A stretch of 64,000 nucleotides of DNA from Isoetes taiwanensis (Eukaryota > Streptophyta > Lycopodiopsida > Isoetales > Isoetaceae): positions 18,167,310-18,231,309 of the forward strand of contig JAJEKV010000004.1 of NCBI GenBank assembly GCA_021234155.1, read 5' to 3'. Shown piece by piece: positions 47,640 to 60,018 of this stretch. The first letter of the stretch is position 1, and each line of letters begins with the position of its first letter. A program made the position numbers and the translations under genes. A model generated the notes under the pieces. That model saw only the letters and a list, made by a program, of their open reading frames with translations, did no database searches and was not told the DNA's origin.

Positions 47640-48037
47640 AAATACCAATTTTTATGTATTGGCAATATTTTCAATAAAATGACCAATATTCTAACTATTG
47701 CATTGACTAATAAATTGACTAATCCGATGACTAATAATGTGATTAACTGACGAACTATCTGACTAACAAAATGACGAATTGTATGGCTATTTAAATGACT
47801 AATTCTCTGACTAACAAAATGACGAATTGTATGACTATTTAAATGACTAATTCTCTGACTATTCAACTGACTATTCCACTGACTATGTCTGACTAATGAT
47901 CTGACGATTATTCCACGTTAATTGCCGATAAAACTCGTCAAGATATTCGCCGTGAATAAGGGCCCTGGCAGCTTGTCCATTTTATAAAGGCTCTCGACGA
48001 TTATTCCGACGCTTAACCATCATTCTCTTTGTAGTGA
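47640..48037. repeat. Right subterminal repeat array of the CACTA element
   Basis: Same short motifs as the left array (TGACTAAT, CTGACTATT, TGACGAATTGTAT). It includes two tandem copies of a 48-bp unit starting CTGACTAACAAAATGACG at about 47759 and 47807. Confidence 0.85.
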
Positions 48038-48040
48038 GTT

Positions 48041-48687
48041 GTTCTAGGAATAGGCGGGGTACAAGTGTTAAAGGGTGGTGATGGCCCATAAGAGGTTGTG
48101 GCATCAGCTGTTCTTGTACCATCTTGAAAAGGAGTTCTTGCAAACATCTCCTTCAGAGCGGACTGGAATTCTGCAAATCCATGTGTCACAACCGTTGTTG
48201 TGTGAAGAGGAGTGCTTGCTCGAAAGGCCGCCCCTCATTTGTAGTGAAGTCCCGGTGGGAGAAATTGTAGTGAATCTCACAGTCTTCTTTACTTTCTCGT
48301 GTTCCTTGTATGTTTGGATGAAGGGGCGAAGCAACAAATGGGGTAGCTTGTTCTTGAACACCCGTTGTTGTGGAGCTTCGTAGGTTGTCAGGGGGGATGG
48401 AACAAAGGGTGGTGGCAACATGTCTCAACTGGTGGTGATTCTTTGGAAGGAGATGCCGTCTGTGGCCGCCTACAGGACTTGGTGACGGGTTGGAAGGGTG
48501 GTGGAAGTCCGTTACGCTTTGGACCCTGCGGTGTGTCTTCGAGAAGCAACAACGATGAAGCAGAGGTTGGAGTCTGAGAATGCCGGTCTTTACTAGAAAT
48601 GACGTTGTTCTCAAGCGTGTCCTCAGAACTAGACGAGCTTGAGACAACAAATGGTGATGGAAGCTTGTTCACGAAGCGGTTCGTCAT
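48041..48687 (-). CDS. DUF7869-type protein, N-terminal part (5' of the CACTA insertion)
   Basis: From an ATG at 48687 the frame reads 'MTNRFVNKLPSPFVVSSSSS' and continues as a low-complexity Ser/Pro-rich, weakly basic region with one or two frame changes. These fall near a homopolymer (about 48384) and near CTG/CAG sites. It then reaches 'TPPIPRTT', which joins 'SRGLFSST' on the other side of the transposon at the AGT target site. It is presumably a disordered N-terminus. The neighbouring ParB-like gene is divergent, about 370 bp away. Confidence 0.6.
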
Positions 48688-49060
48688 CTTAACAACTGCA
48701 AAATAGTAAAGAGATTTGAGAAACTTTACGTGGTGTGAGCTTTTTCTTATTCTCGAATACACTTCAATGTAGTACAAGTAGAAGTTCCAAAGCACTAATC
48801 AAGTGAAAGTCAAGGTAAAAGCTATTCGAATACACAAGAGTAGGATAGTAAAGCTAAACGTATTCAAGCAAAGACATAGAAAAAAAGAGCAAGACTAAAA
48901 TGATACCTTTAAAAGGAAATTTCGGCGCCTTTCACAGGTGATTCAGCCTCTCGAGCTCAAGTCGCCCGCCGCCCGGATTATAATATTCAGAGACTGTATT
49001 CGATTCACATAGACCAACCATGGACAGGTCAATAAGAAAGTACAACGTACAATCATTTGC
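48688..49060. promoter_or_regulatory. Divergent intergenic region of the two-gene element
   Basis: The 373 bp between the two start codons must hold the 5' ends of both genes. No TATA box or operator can be assigned with confidence. The close head-to-head arrangement suggests coordinated expression. Confidence 0.4.
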
Positions 49061-50345
49061 ATGTCTGTTTTTATTTCCCGAATACACTTAAGGCAAAAGT
49101 GTATTCAGGAATACACTTTCGCCTTCGACTTCCGGAATTCTCTAACAAGGTCGTGTTTACACACAATTTGCACAGACAAGAAGGCAGCAAGAAACAACAG
49201 AAGAGGCCCCTTAAAATCTCACAGAAACCGCACCCACAGAGAAGGGTTGAGGGAGTCACCGCTACCGCTATCTACGAAAACTTCCAAACTCAATGGTTTT
49301 TACAAGGGGTACTTCCGAAAGTACAAAACACTCGACTTTCCTACATGTCCGTTTCTGACCCCCGGAACCAAAAGGTATGATGAAAGGGAATTTGTCTGCA
49401 TGGGCACCATCCAGGCCGTCAGTGAGGTAGCTGGGGAGTCCGGTCAGGGAGGGAGACTATCTTTTCAGACTTCCCAAGGTTTTATTCATGTTGATGAATC
49501 CTACCTTAGAGTTGCGAAAGTAAATCCACATCCTCTTTATAAGTATGTTGCTCACTACCTGAACAAGAGGTCGCTCTCTGCCATCATTAACTACGCTCAA
49601 GCTAACAACGAAGCGAGGACTTCCCTACAAAGTCGGAACAAGAGGCCGAGGATAACCCAGAGAGCCCGAGCAGTGCATCATCACCATCTGGGAGTCCATC
49701 AGAGTCCGAAGAAAGGCCACCGTCACCACCACCAAAGCGGCAAAGGATAACCGTTGCCGCTAAAGAGCCTAAAAAAAAGCAAACAGCTTTGATTGCATCA
49801 GAAGATGCTCCTGAGGCACATAAGAAGAAGAAGGGGAAAGGCAAAGCACCTGGTGTTGCCATCAAAGAAAAAAAAGTTGATAAAACATCTGAGAAAATGG
49901 AGGAGATTAACCTGCACAAGTTTGTGCAAGGTGTCATTTATTTGCCAGTCATTTGTATGAAGCTTCCACCGAAAAATGAAGCTGGTGAAAGGCCACTTCA
50001 GGTTCGCAAAATTTACGCCGATCACTTGAGGAACCTGAAAGACAGAATAAGGAGCAATCCAAATGCTCATGTGGCCCCAATAGTTGTCCTTGTTGATAGG
50101 GAGCAGTGCAAAACCCCCCAGGACTATGACAGAGAAAACGCAGACACCTACACTCACTACGTCTTGGGAGGCAATCACAGCTTTAAGGCAAGAAGGCAAC
50201 TTTTTAAAGAGAAGAAGAACCCGAGGTACCTCTCCGCCCCTCTGCTACCGTTTCATCGTGGTCTTACCGATGAAGAAGCTTAAAATCGTTGCCAACACCC
50301 ACAATGCCGATAAATCTAATATAAACTAAAGATGAGCTTCGGCCG
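49061..50345 (+). CDS. ParB-like domain protein, divergent partner of the DUF7869-type gene, truncated at the unit junction
   Basis: Starting at 49061, the N-terminal part includes 'RYDEREFVCMGTIQAVSEVA' and 'YKYVAHYLNKRSLSAIINYA'. One frameshift near 49610 (a likely CAG read as CG) leads into a Ser/Glu/Pro linker ('EDNPESPSSASSPSG') with basic, possibly nuclear-targeting clusters ('PPPKRQR', 'HKKKKGKGK'). A ParB/sulfiredoxin-fold-like domain follows: 'LPVICMKLPPKNEAGERPLQ', 'LRNLKDRI ... PIVVLVDRE', 'YVLGGNHSFKARRQLF', the last matching the GER/GGNHS-x-A box. After 'HRGLTDEEA' the frame breaks, then 'KIVANTHNADKSNIN', and similarity stops at the tandem junction. It is probably a DNA- or nucleotide-binding accessory protein. 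A true start further downstream cannot be excluded. Confidence 0.65.
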
Positions 50346-50549
50346 ACAAGATCAAGAACACATTTTCTCTAGAGTTTTAGAAGATTGGGGTCTCTGTTTG
50401 GGTTATAGCAGGAGAATTGATGCGATGGCAAAGTCATACAAAAATCTATTGGAAAACCTATAACTGTTATAAGAGATCCTAAGTTTGCACTTATGAGCCA
50501 TTCAAGCTTATGTTACATGCCATGCGCGGGGAAGCAAAGGTGGAAATGA

Positions 50550-51100
50550 GAGATGTGGAACTTGTATCAAATGCATATGGGATGAAGCAGTTTTTATCGT
50601 GATGAGCCCTTGAAAGGTGAGAATCCTACCAAAGACGAAATTCCAGCAGATCAAAAAGAATTATGGTTGGAAAATGCGTTCTTCAACATCAAGTGCATAA
50701 TAGGCTTCATTGGATTCAAACATGAAAATGAAAAGTACCCTTTCTTGCTTGAATCTATAGGAATAGGTAAAGACGCTTAGGTGCTCTCGCAAAAGATGCA
50801 AACGAAAGTGTTATCTATTCACTAATCTATTCACTAATGGAGATCAAGGCAATGGCATAGGTATATTTAGGCAAGACGGTAGAATGGTAGGGTATACACC
50901 GCCGTTAAAGGTTGTTGTCATGTCACCGATTACATTGCGAAGTCATGCTCAACCCAAGAGATGCAAGAATTTCTTCTCTCAATATAGACACCATCTCATT
51001 AGCAACCCAATCAAGGTTGCTCGCCTCGACCATCGTAACATTCAAAGATCCTTCACCGTGGAAGCTATGGCATATCGATGGATAATCAAGCCGGGCTGAA
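50550..51100 (+). pseudogene. Unrecognised coding-like segment (copy in unit 2)
   Basis: Counterpart of 32852-33420. Here 'GENPTKDEIPADQKELWLEN', 'AFFNIKCIIGFIGFKHENEK' and 'YPFLLESIGIGKD' stay in one frame (about 50615-50775), so copy 1 carries the indels at this spot. Afterwards the frame breaks. Family unknown. Confidence 0.35.
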
Positions 51101-53391
51101 GTCTTTAGGCCCGAAAAATCATCACAAAGCACTAAGAACTAACATAATAACGCGGTGCAATGCATGAACAAGGCCATTCAGAACCTATCAAGGCCTTATC
51201 ATTGACATATATCTCTTCCGGTATGGGAAGGGACGTTATTTGACCTATATCTCTTTCCGGTATGGGAAGGGATGTTATTTTCTCAAGGTACCAAATGTAA
51301 AATCATTACTCTAACATATATCTTCTTACGTAAATTTCCCAACATGAAATACTATCAAACAATTATGTTAGAAATCTTGAACAATGGTCATTTCAAGCGC
51401 ATCTATGATTTGAAGCATGCCACCTTGAGGGTATTAGAACTGCAGAACCAAATGAGAGTTTCAATTATAGCTGATTTTAGTAATAAGGGCTAGTTTCTTA
51501 TCCAAAATATCACCTTTACCCGAACCGACCTGCTATGTCATGGTAGTCTTTACTGCCTCAGACTTAATTTGGCCGCCCTTCTATGGTGAGAAGTAGCTCT
51601 TCATCCAAATATGGTGCTGATATATGAACCGATATGCTACGCTATTAATCGATCTTGCTATAAGCCTTTCCTATTACTCTGTCCCCCCATTTTAGTCAAC
51701 TTCTAGTTTCCCTAGAAACAAGGCTAAATTTTGGCATAAAGTAGACTATGGCATGTGGAATGGTATGTGATTAGAAAGGAGAAGCAGATCTTTGGTCGAA
51801 AAAACAAGTATAGACAATTTTTGTAGGCTCTAGAATTTGGATATCTATGCAAAAGCGTAATACCTAAGCTCCCTAATCAAATGCACCTAGTGCTGGAATA
51901 GAACATAAATCTGGTTATACATGTCTTAGTTTCAAATAAAAATAGAAAAATGTAGGGCAAATGAGTCTTCCTCGAAATTATTATAAGTGCGTAAGCTTGA
52001 TTCCAATCTGACCGAGAATTGCTACTAAGCCTATGCATTAAACAAACCATAGAAGCAAAGCGTAAAGTTCAAAGAGTCTTACCCGAGAATAAGATGCAAA
52101 AAGTCAACTAATTTAGAGTAGCAGTTCGGGCATGGTGGCAACACGCAGTAGGTCGCAATAGTAGCTATGTGCACGTTATCCCGATAGGGTCGAACCAAAA
52201 TGAGGCTTCCAAGTATGAAAAATTGAGCTGGAAAATAGCCAAAATAGGCATCGATCCAAGATTTCTATTAAATGAAAAATATCGCATAACCTAAAAATTC
52301 ATACATTCAAAAACAACACTCGCGAAAAAATGTCATAATCGGCAGGAAATGAAGATTAAAACGGGTTAAAGGCGTGAGTAAAAAAAGCTACCCTAGGCGT
52401 AAAGCTAAACCGTAGTTTTTCTTCTTTACACTTATATGAAAGCAATAAAGTTTATTAGAACAGAAAACAAGATGTTCCAAATAACAAAGCAATGCATACC
52501 ATGGTTCACCTTTATTCTTCATACCCAATTCCTAAAGACGGTGCTAGGATACTAACAAGAATCCAATGCATTCTAATCAATCCGGCGTAAAAAAAAAGAT
52601 ATAGACAATGGCAATGCTAAAACCAAATAAATGGCAAACTTAAAACTAAGAACATGGACCTACCATAAAGCATTCGAGATGTTTCACCATGGATTGAGCT
52701 AGTTGCCACAAAGAAAGACTATAGCTCACCAATGATGCTATTTTTCTACCTAGAATTGACGAGAGGCTAAATCATGTAGTATCACTAGTCTCTTTTTATT
52801 CCGTGAAAAAAAAAAACAAAAAAAAGGCCATCATACCTCTTCAAAGATCAACATAGCATAAAGCTCATCCGAAAAGATGGTATTTATAAGGGTTTAATCA
52901 TCGGGCATTCGGATGCTAAGCGTAACGGAAAAAAAAAAAAAGATTGACGCACCTCCATGATGGCTAACACCGGGATGCAACATGAGCCCGAGCATGCACA
53001 TTCTTAGGGCTCACCGAAAACAAATAATTCACAGAGCCCAAGATGTGCTTCGAGAAAACAAAAGCATCCATTGTGTTACTTAAAACCGAAACCTTGAATC
53101 GAGCGAACGGATCGCGACCCCCGCTGGATCTGCTCTTGAACAATGACCATATCTGACCAAACCCTAATCCGCACTCCAAACCCTAACTTGGAACCTTGCC
53201 CTTAATTTCTTATACATGCTTAAACCATCGTCCCCCGGAAATTCCTCAAATTTCGAAAGTGTAAGTTTTTTTTTTGGTATTTTTTGGGCAAAAGTTTCCG
53301 TGCCACTACGAACAAAAACATTAATACATGAAATTTTTCATACAAGGTGGAACAAAACATTAAAATTTCAATATTTCATTCATGATTTCCA

Positions 53392-54337
53392 TCAAGGTTT
53401 GTACTTCAAAATACAAATAAGAGGACCATGTTTCTTTCGGGTCGTAGTAGCCATGTTTCCCTTGATACAAGGTAGGTAATGCTTCAAAATTAAACAAAAA
53501 TTGATCATGAACTTATAGAAGTTCCCAACACAAGTTACCAGTACAACTTCAAAGAACTTGAACATCAACATCTCTAAGTCCTTTCCCCCCGTATCAACAT
53601 CTCTAAGCATCTCAACATCAATACCAGCATATTCTTTTGTATCCTTCTCCACTTCTTTATCCACAAAACCCTCACTAAACCATGGCTCCTTCTCTATATC
53701 TCTCAACGGGTTTTCTACCTCTAACGGATCTGTCCTCAAAGAATAAAGATTCTCGTCTTCTTCCAAACCATTATCATCCAACAGATGATCCTCGACAAGT
53801 GTAAATGAGAAACTGCAACATGAATCAGAAACCCCTCTAGCAACATTAACAACTAAAAACACTTCAATAAACCTTGCTTCCCCATTTTAACAACAAGAAA
53901 TCTGCAACAAGAAAAACTTGTTAAATAATAGAAACCTAACCTAAAAACAGAACCTAAAATAGAACTTACACTTCAAGGAAGCTCCCTATCTTGCTCGCAA
54001 AACTCGCCTATGTTGCTCAGAAACTCCAAAATCTTGTGTCAAGAACTGAAAACTCGCGTATCTACCTCAAGAACGCGACCAGAACCTAAAAAACAGAGGA
54101 AACATTAGTAACTTCTCAGATTAAATCAAAACTAGAAATAAAACTAACTATTTACCTTACTTCGGCAGCGGCGCCTTCACCTAGAACAAAGAAAGAAGAA
54201 AAGATTAGAAAGAAAAAAAAAGAATGAAAAATCAGGAAGAAAACATCACTAACGTCGCCAGGGCATGCCTCCTTACCATTCCTGCACAAATGGCGCCCAG
54301 CGCCAACACCTACGACAAGATCGCCGCACTCTGCCAT
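53392..54337 (-). CDS. Hypothetical acidic protein, second tandem copy
   Basis: Copy of 35750-36687: ORF 53862-53392 begins within the same frame ('FLVVNVARGVSD') and the exon-like start at 54337 is identical. The AVAET segment of copy 1 is replaced by a few different residues at a CAG-rich site. Confidence 0.3.
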
Positions 54338-57300
54338 CGCGAAGAGGAGAGAGAAAAAAGAAATGGTGCACGGAATTTCCAGGGGACAAGATTGGATTAC
54401 GGTTGGTCGCCATTTTTCGTGGTTTCCGGTTGAAATCGGACAGCGCGCCGCCGCCGCGCCATTGGGGCGCCATCGCCGGTTTCTAGCCGGAAACCACTCA
54501 AAGGTGGCGGTTCCCTAGCACTTTATTCTTTGCATACATAAGGTTCTCAAATTATTCAATTACTAAGGTTTTGCTGGTAAGGTGGGCGAAATATGGGGGT
54601 TAGGGTTGGGGGTGGTTTTGTTTTTCTGGCATTGCGATGGTGTGGGGAAAGAGGGGCTGGGAGGAAGTCGGGCGTGGATGCTCCTGTCCAAGGCGGGCAA
54701 GGAGATGAGCATGCCGCTCATTGAAGACATCAAAACATGCCGGGTGGGCACGCTTGCGTTTCTCGGGTTGCTAGAGGAGGTGGGCCATGTGTGTCGGGTT
54801 TGGAACCGATTTTGGTGAAGTATGAGTATGGCATGAAGGTGCGAAGAGTGAGGTATTGGCTGAAAGGCAGTGAGGATTGCCTTGTTGGGTCTTTTTCTGG
54901 CAGGATTTTCTAGTGTTCTCTATATTTGTCAGTGTTTTAGGAGCAGGAGTTTGCATATTGGCGCTTGAGATGGGATTGCTAGTGCCGGAAATTTGTGCGT
55001 TGCTTGCTTCTGAGGTGAAGAAATTCTTCTGCATATTCAAGAAGGAATACGTCGGTGATAGCAGTTAAGTGGCGTGTGGATTGCATGATGGCTCATCATA
55101 TGTGCTCTTCGATTGCCTGATTGTGGAGCGTTTTTTTCCACTGTCTGTGTTCTCTGTGCTAGAGACGGTAGAGACACATCAATCATTTGTTGCAGCAACG
55201 AACTTTCTTGAAAAGTACATCGGTTGTCCGGGTCTTTGTTCCAATTGCTCTTGTGGTGGATGGAGACATGGCTGCTTCTGAGGGTCAAGAGCATTTTTTA
55301 TGAATGCAAGAGTTTTGGGTTGTTATGTATAACTGGGAGTTTCGTTGTCTAATTTGATGTGCATCTGCTGTTTCCTTCTTGCAAATGTCTTTAGGTAGGA
55401 CAATTGTGTGTGAGAGGTGCGTCTGCACATTCTCTCCATCATGTCAATGGATTATAACTCCCATGGATTTTTCTGCTTTGCTTATCTACCTATCCGGCTT
55501 GTTCTTGATGCTCCTATGTGAATGTAGTTTATGAATCCAGGGCCTCTTCTTCAGGCTTCTATGTACATCTAGTTTATGAATCCAGGGCCTTGTAGGATCT
55601 TGTTCGGCTGGAGATAAGCCAAGACCCTATCCTATGTTGCAATTCTTCTTCGGCCAAATTTGGGAACCTGCTTTGCTGAGTTACGGCAAAATTTGGGAGC
55701 CCACTTTGCTAATTTTCGTTGTTCATGCATGTAGTTCATGCTGAAGTTCTAAATGCAATGGTCTTTGTGCATTTTTTCTGTGTATAGATTGAGTTATACC
55801 ATGTATGTATATACGTATAATAGCCGTATGGGGTGCACAAACTTATACGTGGGGCTGATGTGGATATTCCACAGCCCTTCATTTAGCACATTAATGGGAT
55901 TATGCTTGGATCCAATGATCCAAAAAAAACAATAAGGATAGAGCAATAAGGACCAGTAGGATTTTTTGTATATACATACAAAAAAATGTGGTTTATGCAT
56001 GCTTACACCACATAGAAGAGATTTTTTGAAATATCTCCCCCATCCTTGAATGCTTGGCTCTTTCTTGTTGTTCACTCCTTATTGTTTTTTATGGTTCATT
56101 GGATTTCAGCATATTCCTAAAAATATGCCAGATCTAGGGTTCATAAATATACACATCACACCCCCCATACTTCAACGCTCCCCTGCGTATGTATATACGT
56201 ACGAAAATACATATAGGAATGGCAAATACAAGGCCAAGAATAATTTTTCTGCAAAGAAGCTGGTGCCTTCTACACCTCTCTGTTTCTACACCTCTGCGGA
56301 ATCTTCCAACTACGCAACTCATCCGAGCATGCAAAATCTGAAAAGGAGCTTCGAAACACAGCTTCTAAAGCTTTGATATTGCAAGCAAACGGCCAAATTC
56401 AAAACAGAAGTGCATGAAAGATTCAAACGCAAGGCTCCAAACTTCCGGATTTAAACGAAAGGCTTTAAACCTGCGGATAAACAAACCACAAATAAACCAC
56501 AAAGGCATCAGCGCCATAGCCTACATGCCAAAACCGTCCACCTCTGCAGCTCTCTGGAGCCTCTTCGGAAAAATCCTTCAGATATCAAAGAGCTGCAAGC
56601 CAGAACTACAGATCAAAGGCGCACAAGCATAGCTTCAAGCAACTAAAAATCCAAGGCCTTCCGAAAATCCCAACTCTCTTCTCTGCTTTCTTCGCTCGCT
56701 AATCCCGCCTAATTCATCCTGCAATTACGATCCACTTGGTAGGATCTGGCCGCTGGATATCTTCCGGCTTCCTTCCAGCAAAGGAGCACCACTGCTCTGG
56801 CCTCCATGCTCAGCAACACATGGCGATGGACTCCATTCTAAAACCATGGCTTCCACTGAACAAAAATAAAACCCGTCCCCCCTTTTCTGCCTAACCACTG
56901 CCAAAATCATACTAAAAGATAATTTGCAAATCTTATTATCTTCTTTCCTTTGATGAATATAGGAGACATTAAGTTTTGCCATGCTTTTCTCAAACGTAAA
57001 GTTTCTTTAGGTGTCATTCTGCTCCCATATTGAATATTGAACACATGGCATTTATTCTAAATGGGAAAGTTGTCTAAGTTCTACCATTTACTCAATTGTT
57101 TTTGCACTGTACTTTCTGAACTTTTAGAATGAATAGTAAAAACATTAGAATGAGTAGTAAAAACATTAGAATGAACAGTAAATATAGTAGAATGAATAGT
57201 AAAAAAAATACAGAAAGTCTAGTAAAATCAAAGGCTTTGTATTCAAAATCAATAGTTACAAATGATCCTTCGGATCAGTTACAATCAGTGGATCAGTTAA

Positions 57301-58510
57301 AACACAAAAAGACAGATCTTCATGGTCTTCATCTTACAGATTAGTATGGTCATGTAATCCCAACTCTTGAGTGATGTTCAGAACAAAAGAAGGTCTTTCA
57401 GAACTACTTTGGGATGGGACAGAGGAAAGCTCGGCCATCACAGGCTGATAGACCAAAAACTTGGCAAATAAACCATAAGAAAACAGAAACAAGAACATCA
57501 AAAAGCCAGATTGTCGAAACTTTACAACCTCAGCAACTTTATCGACTCTAGCAGCTTCCAAAACATGAAGAAGGAAGGAAGGAAGGAAGTTTATTTTAAC
57601 GTCCACGGAGGCCAGAGGCCTATGAACAAAATGTTAGGCACTAAAGAAACAATATAAAACAAAATAATCGAACAAACAAGTTAATACCTGCTGCATGTTG
57701 GAAAAACTCGACAATTTCTCGATAAAATCTCACAATACTTCGTCAAAACTCGGCAAAAGTCTTCAGAACTCGCATGTCCCCAAAACTCGACAAAAGTCTT
57801 CAGGACTTGGCAGATTTTTGACAAAGCTTGCAAGAAACTCAACAAAACCTCGAAGTAACTCGACAAACTTCCAAAACCTCACAACTTTGCAAGAACTCGG
57901 CAAATCTAAGGCGCCACACCATAAACTTAGGTGCCATAACAAAAAATGAGGTAAGAATAAGAAATGAGACCAATAACATAGCAAAAAGATGTTGTGCCAT
58001 GGCCAGAGTCTGGAAAACTAAGGGAAACTTCAAAAAACTTCCAAAAACATCGCAAGAACTCAACAAATCTGTGGCGCTACACTACAAACTAAGGCGCCAT
58101 AACCAAATACGACCTAAAGATCAAGAAAAGACACCAGCGCCATAAACAAGATTGCGTAATAAATGGGAGCGAATCATCGAAACGAGAGCAAAAAGAATAT
58201 TCCTTATAGATTCCCTTATTTTTTACAAAAAGGGGGTTAAATGAGGTTATTAAAAAAAAGGTGCATGATATTGTATTTTGACCCCCCCCTCCCCCCCCTT
58301 CCCCTCCCCCCTTAATGACTAATTTTTTTAATGCAACGATAGAAATGACTTTTTTAAAGTGACACTTTTCCTTGCAAGTAGAATTTTCTTCAAGTATGTT
58401 TTCAGAGAAAACCATCAATTTAAGAGGGTATAATATTTAACAAGAAATTGAAGTAAAGTCTGTAACTGAAATTGTAGTATTCTCAAAATGTGAAGATAAA
58501 ACCTTCATAT
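54338..58510. other. Second copy of the 36.7-40.85 kb region
   Basis: No new content. It holds the same inverted-repeat region (55794-56210), minisatellite (57124-57209) and C-rich run as unit 1. The 150-codon ORF is cut short here. Confidence 0.6.
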
Positions 58511-59699
58511 TCACATGCAAAATTTACAGTCTTTTTCTAAGACACAGTTATGTACAAAAGTGTGAGGAGTGATAAGAGAGGGATCCATCACGTCATCATC
58601 TTTATTTATGCCATCCTCATCACCTTCACTTTTTTCACTGTCACCCGAGAAAGTGCTTGAGTTGTCTTCCTCATCACTATCAACAGATGGCGAAGCATTG
58701 CCACCACCACTCCCTTCTTCATCCTCTTCCTCGTAATTACAAGCCTTAAGCAAATTGATAGTCCTCTGGTGTAGACGATTTCAATTTGAAATCATAGCAC
58801 AATTATAGTCACGTCACTTGGGTTCAGCTCATCCTTACAACCCACTTTCTTGGACTTTCTCCCTTTTCCTTTGCTTCTGATTTCTAACTCATATCTACTT
58901 TCAAAAGCATTTTCTGAGCGTGTTGCAAGCCAATGAGTTTTGAATTTAGTGACTAAGCCTTCCTCCTTGACTGTATCAAGTACTTTTGTAATCCAGAAAG
59001 GTCGACCTTTGTCATCCTCCTCAGTTGGAAGAGCAATCAGCATATCTTTGGCAATTTCTGCGATATTACCTTGAGGCTCATTCCTGCGTCTTGGTCCGAG
59101 GTACATGACTCGATCCTCGTCTTCTTCTACTGCAAGTGCCATTGTAGCATTGCTTGGACATGCTTGGTGCTGGGGTTGATGGAAGGTGTTAGGTCATTGA
59201 AATGGTTCTTGCAATTGTTTTAGAGCTATGTTTTGTATAACAATTTTCTGTTCGAGAAAGAAATTTCTCTACCACATCCGATCTTCTTCTAAGAAGTACT
59301 TAAAGCCTGAGGAAATTCCATTTTCAATGGCTTTTAAGGATGTCACTGGGGTACTTTTCTTCTGCTTTGACTCCTTAGGATTTTTGAGAGGAAGTTGCTC
59401 AGCACGTTCTATGAAGCAAGTGTCTGGAATATATTTAAGGAAGCGCAATACCTCTGGTGGACTCTAGTCCTTAGTTGTGGTATACTTCTTCCCCTGTAAG
59501 AAGCTTTGTCCATCCTTCAAGTAGAACTTGATGTGATGCTGAAGGTGAGATCATTCAACTTGTTCACAGCTTGTTCTATGTCTGAACGTTGGGAGAAAAT
59601 AAACTCTCTAAAGTCAGCAGTCTCTTTAAGAAGCTCAACAAGATTGCGTATTAAACGGGAGCAAATCATTGAAACGAGAGCAAAAGGAATATTCCTCAA
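58511..59699 (-). pseudogene. Partial 3'-half duplicate of the DUF7869-type gene, unit 2
   Basis: Copy of 40853-41964. It includes 'RVMYLGPRRRNEPQGNIAEI' (about 59110), which copy 1 lacks through a deletion of about 75 bases, and the same acidic tail. It therefore gives the fuller reading of the duplicated 3' half. Confidence 0.8.
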
Positions 59700-60018
59700 A
59701 GATTCCCTTTTTTTTTTACAAAAAAGGGGGTAAAACGAGGTTAAAAAAAAAAAGATGCATGAAATTCTATTTTGACCCCCTCCCCCCCAAATGACTAATT
59801 TTTTTTTGCAACGAAAGAATTGACTTTTTTAAAGTGTCACTTTTCTTAGCAAATAGAATGTTCTTAAAGTATGTTTTAAGAGAGAAACTCTAATTTCGAG
59901 GAGGATAAAATATTTAACAAAAATTGAAGTAAGTATGTATTTGAAACTTTAGTATTCTCAAAATTTGAAGATAGAATCTTCATATTCACATGCAAAAATT
60001 CTGATCTTTTTCTAAGAC

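Larger units (their letters stand above)
44878..48037. mobile_element. CACTA transposon, 3,160 bp, gene-carrying and non-autonomous
   Basis: Left end CACTACAAGAGAATGACAG (44878) and right end complementary to CACTACAAAGAGAATGATGG (48037) are En/Spm-type termini. The 3-bp target duplication AGT lies on both sides (44875-44877 and 48038-48040). Subterminal regions are packed with short TGACTAAT/CTGACTA/TGACGA motifs in both orientations, as in transposase-binding arrays of this superfamily. No transposase ORF. The interior carries plant gene exons. Removing the element and one AGT restores a continuous frame 'TPPIPRTTSRGLFSSTST' in the host gene. Confidence 0.92.
32711..50345. repeat. 17.6-kb tandem unit, copy 1
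   Basis: Everything from 'ATCAAGAACACATTTTCTC' (about 32711) to 50345 recurs from 50346 to the end of the window at offsets of 17,647-17,722. The junction at about 50345 joins the ParB-like gene to the unit start with a short shared 'ATCAAGAACACA'. Differences cluster at CAG/CTG motifs and alternate between the copies. Confidence 0.95.

Noticed and set aside
49602-50199. Minus-strand ORFs of 111 and 133 codons
   Set aside because: Antisense to the ParB-like gene, whose own strand shows the recognisable domain.
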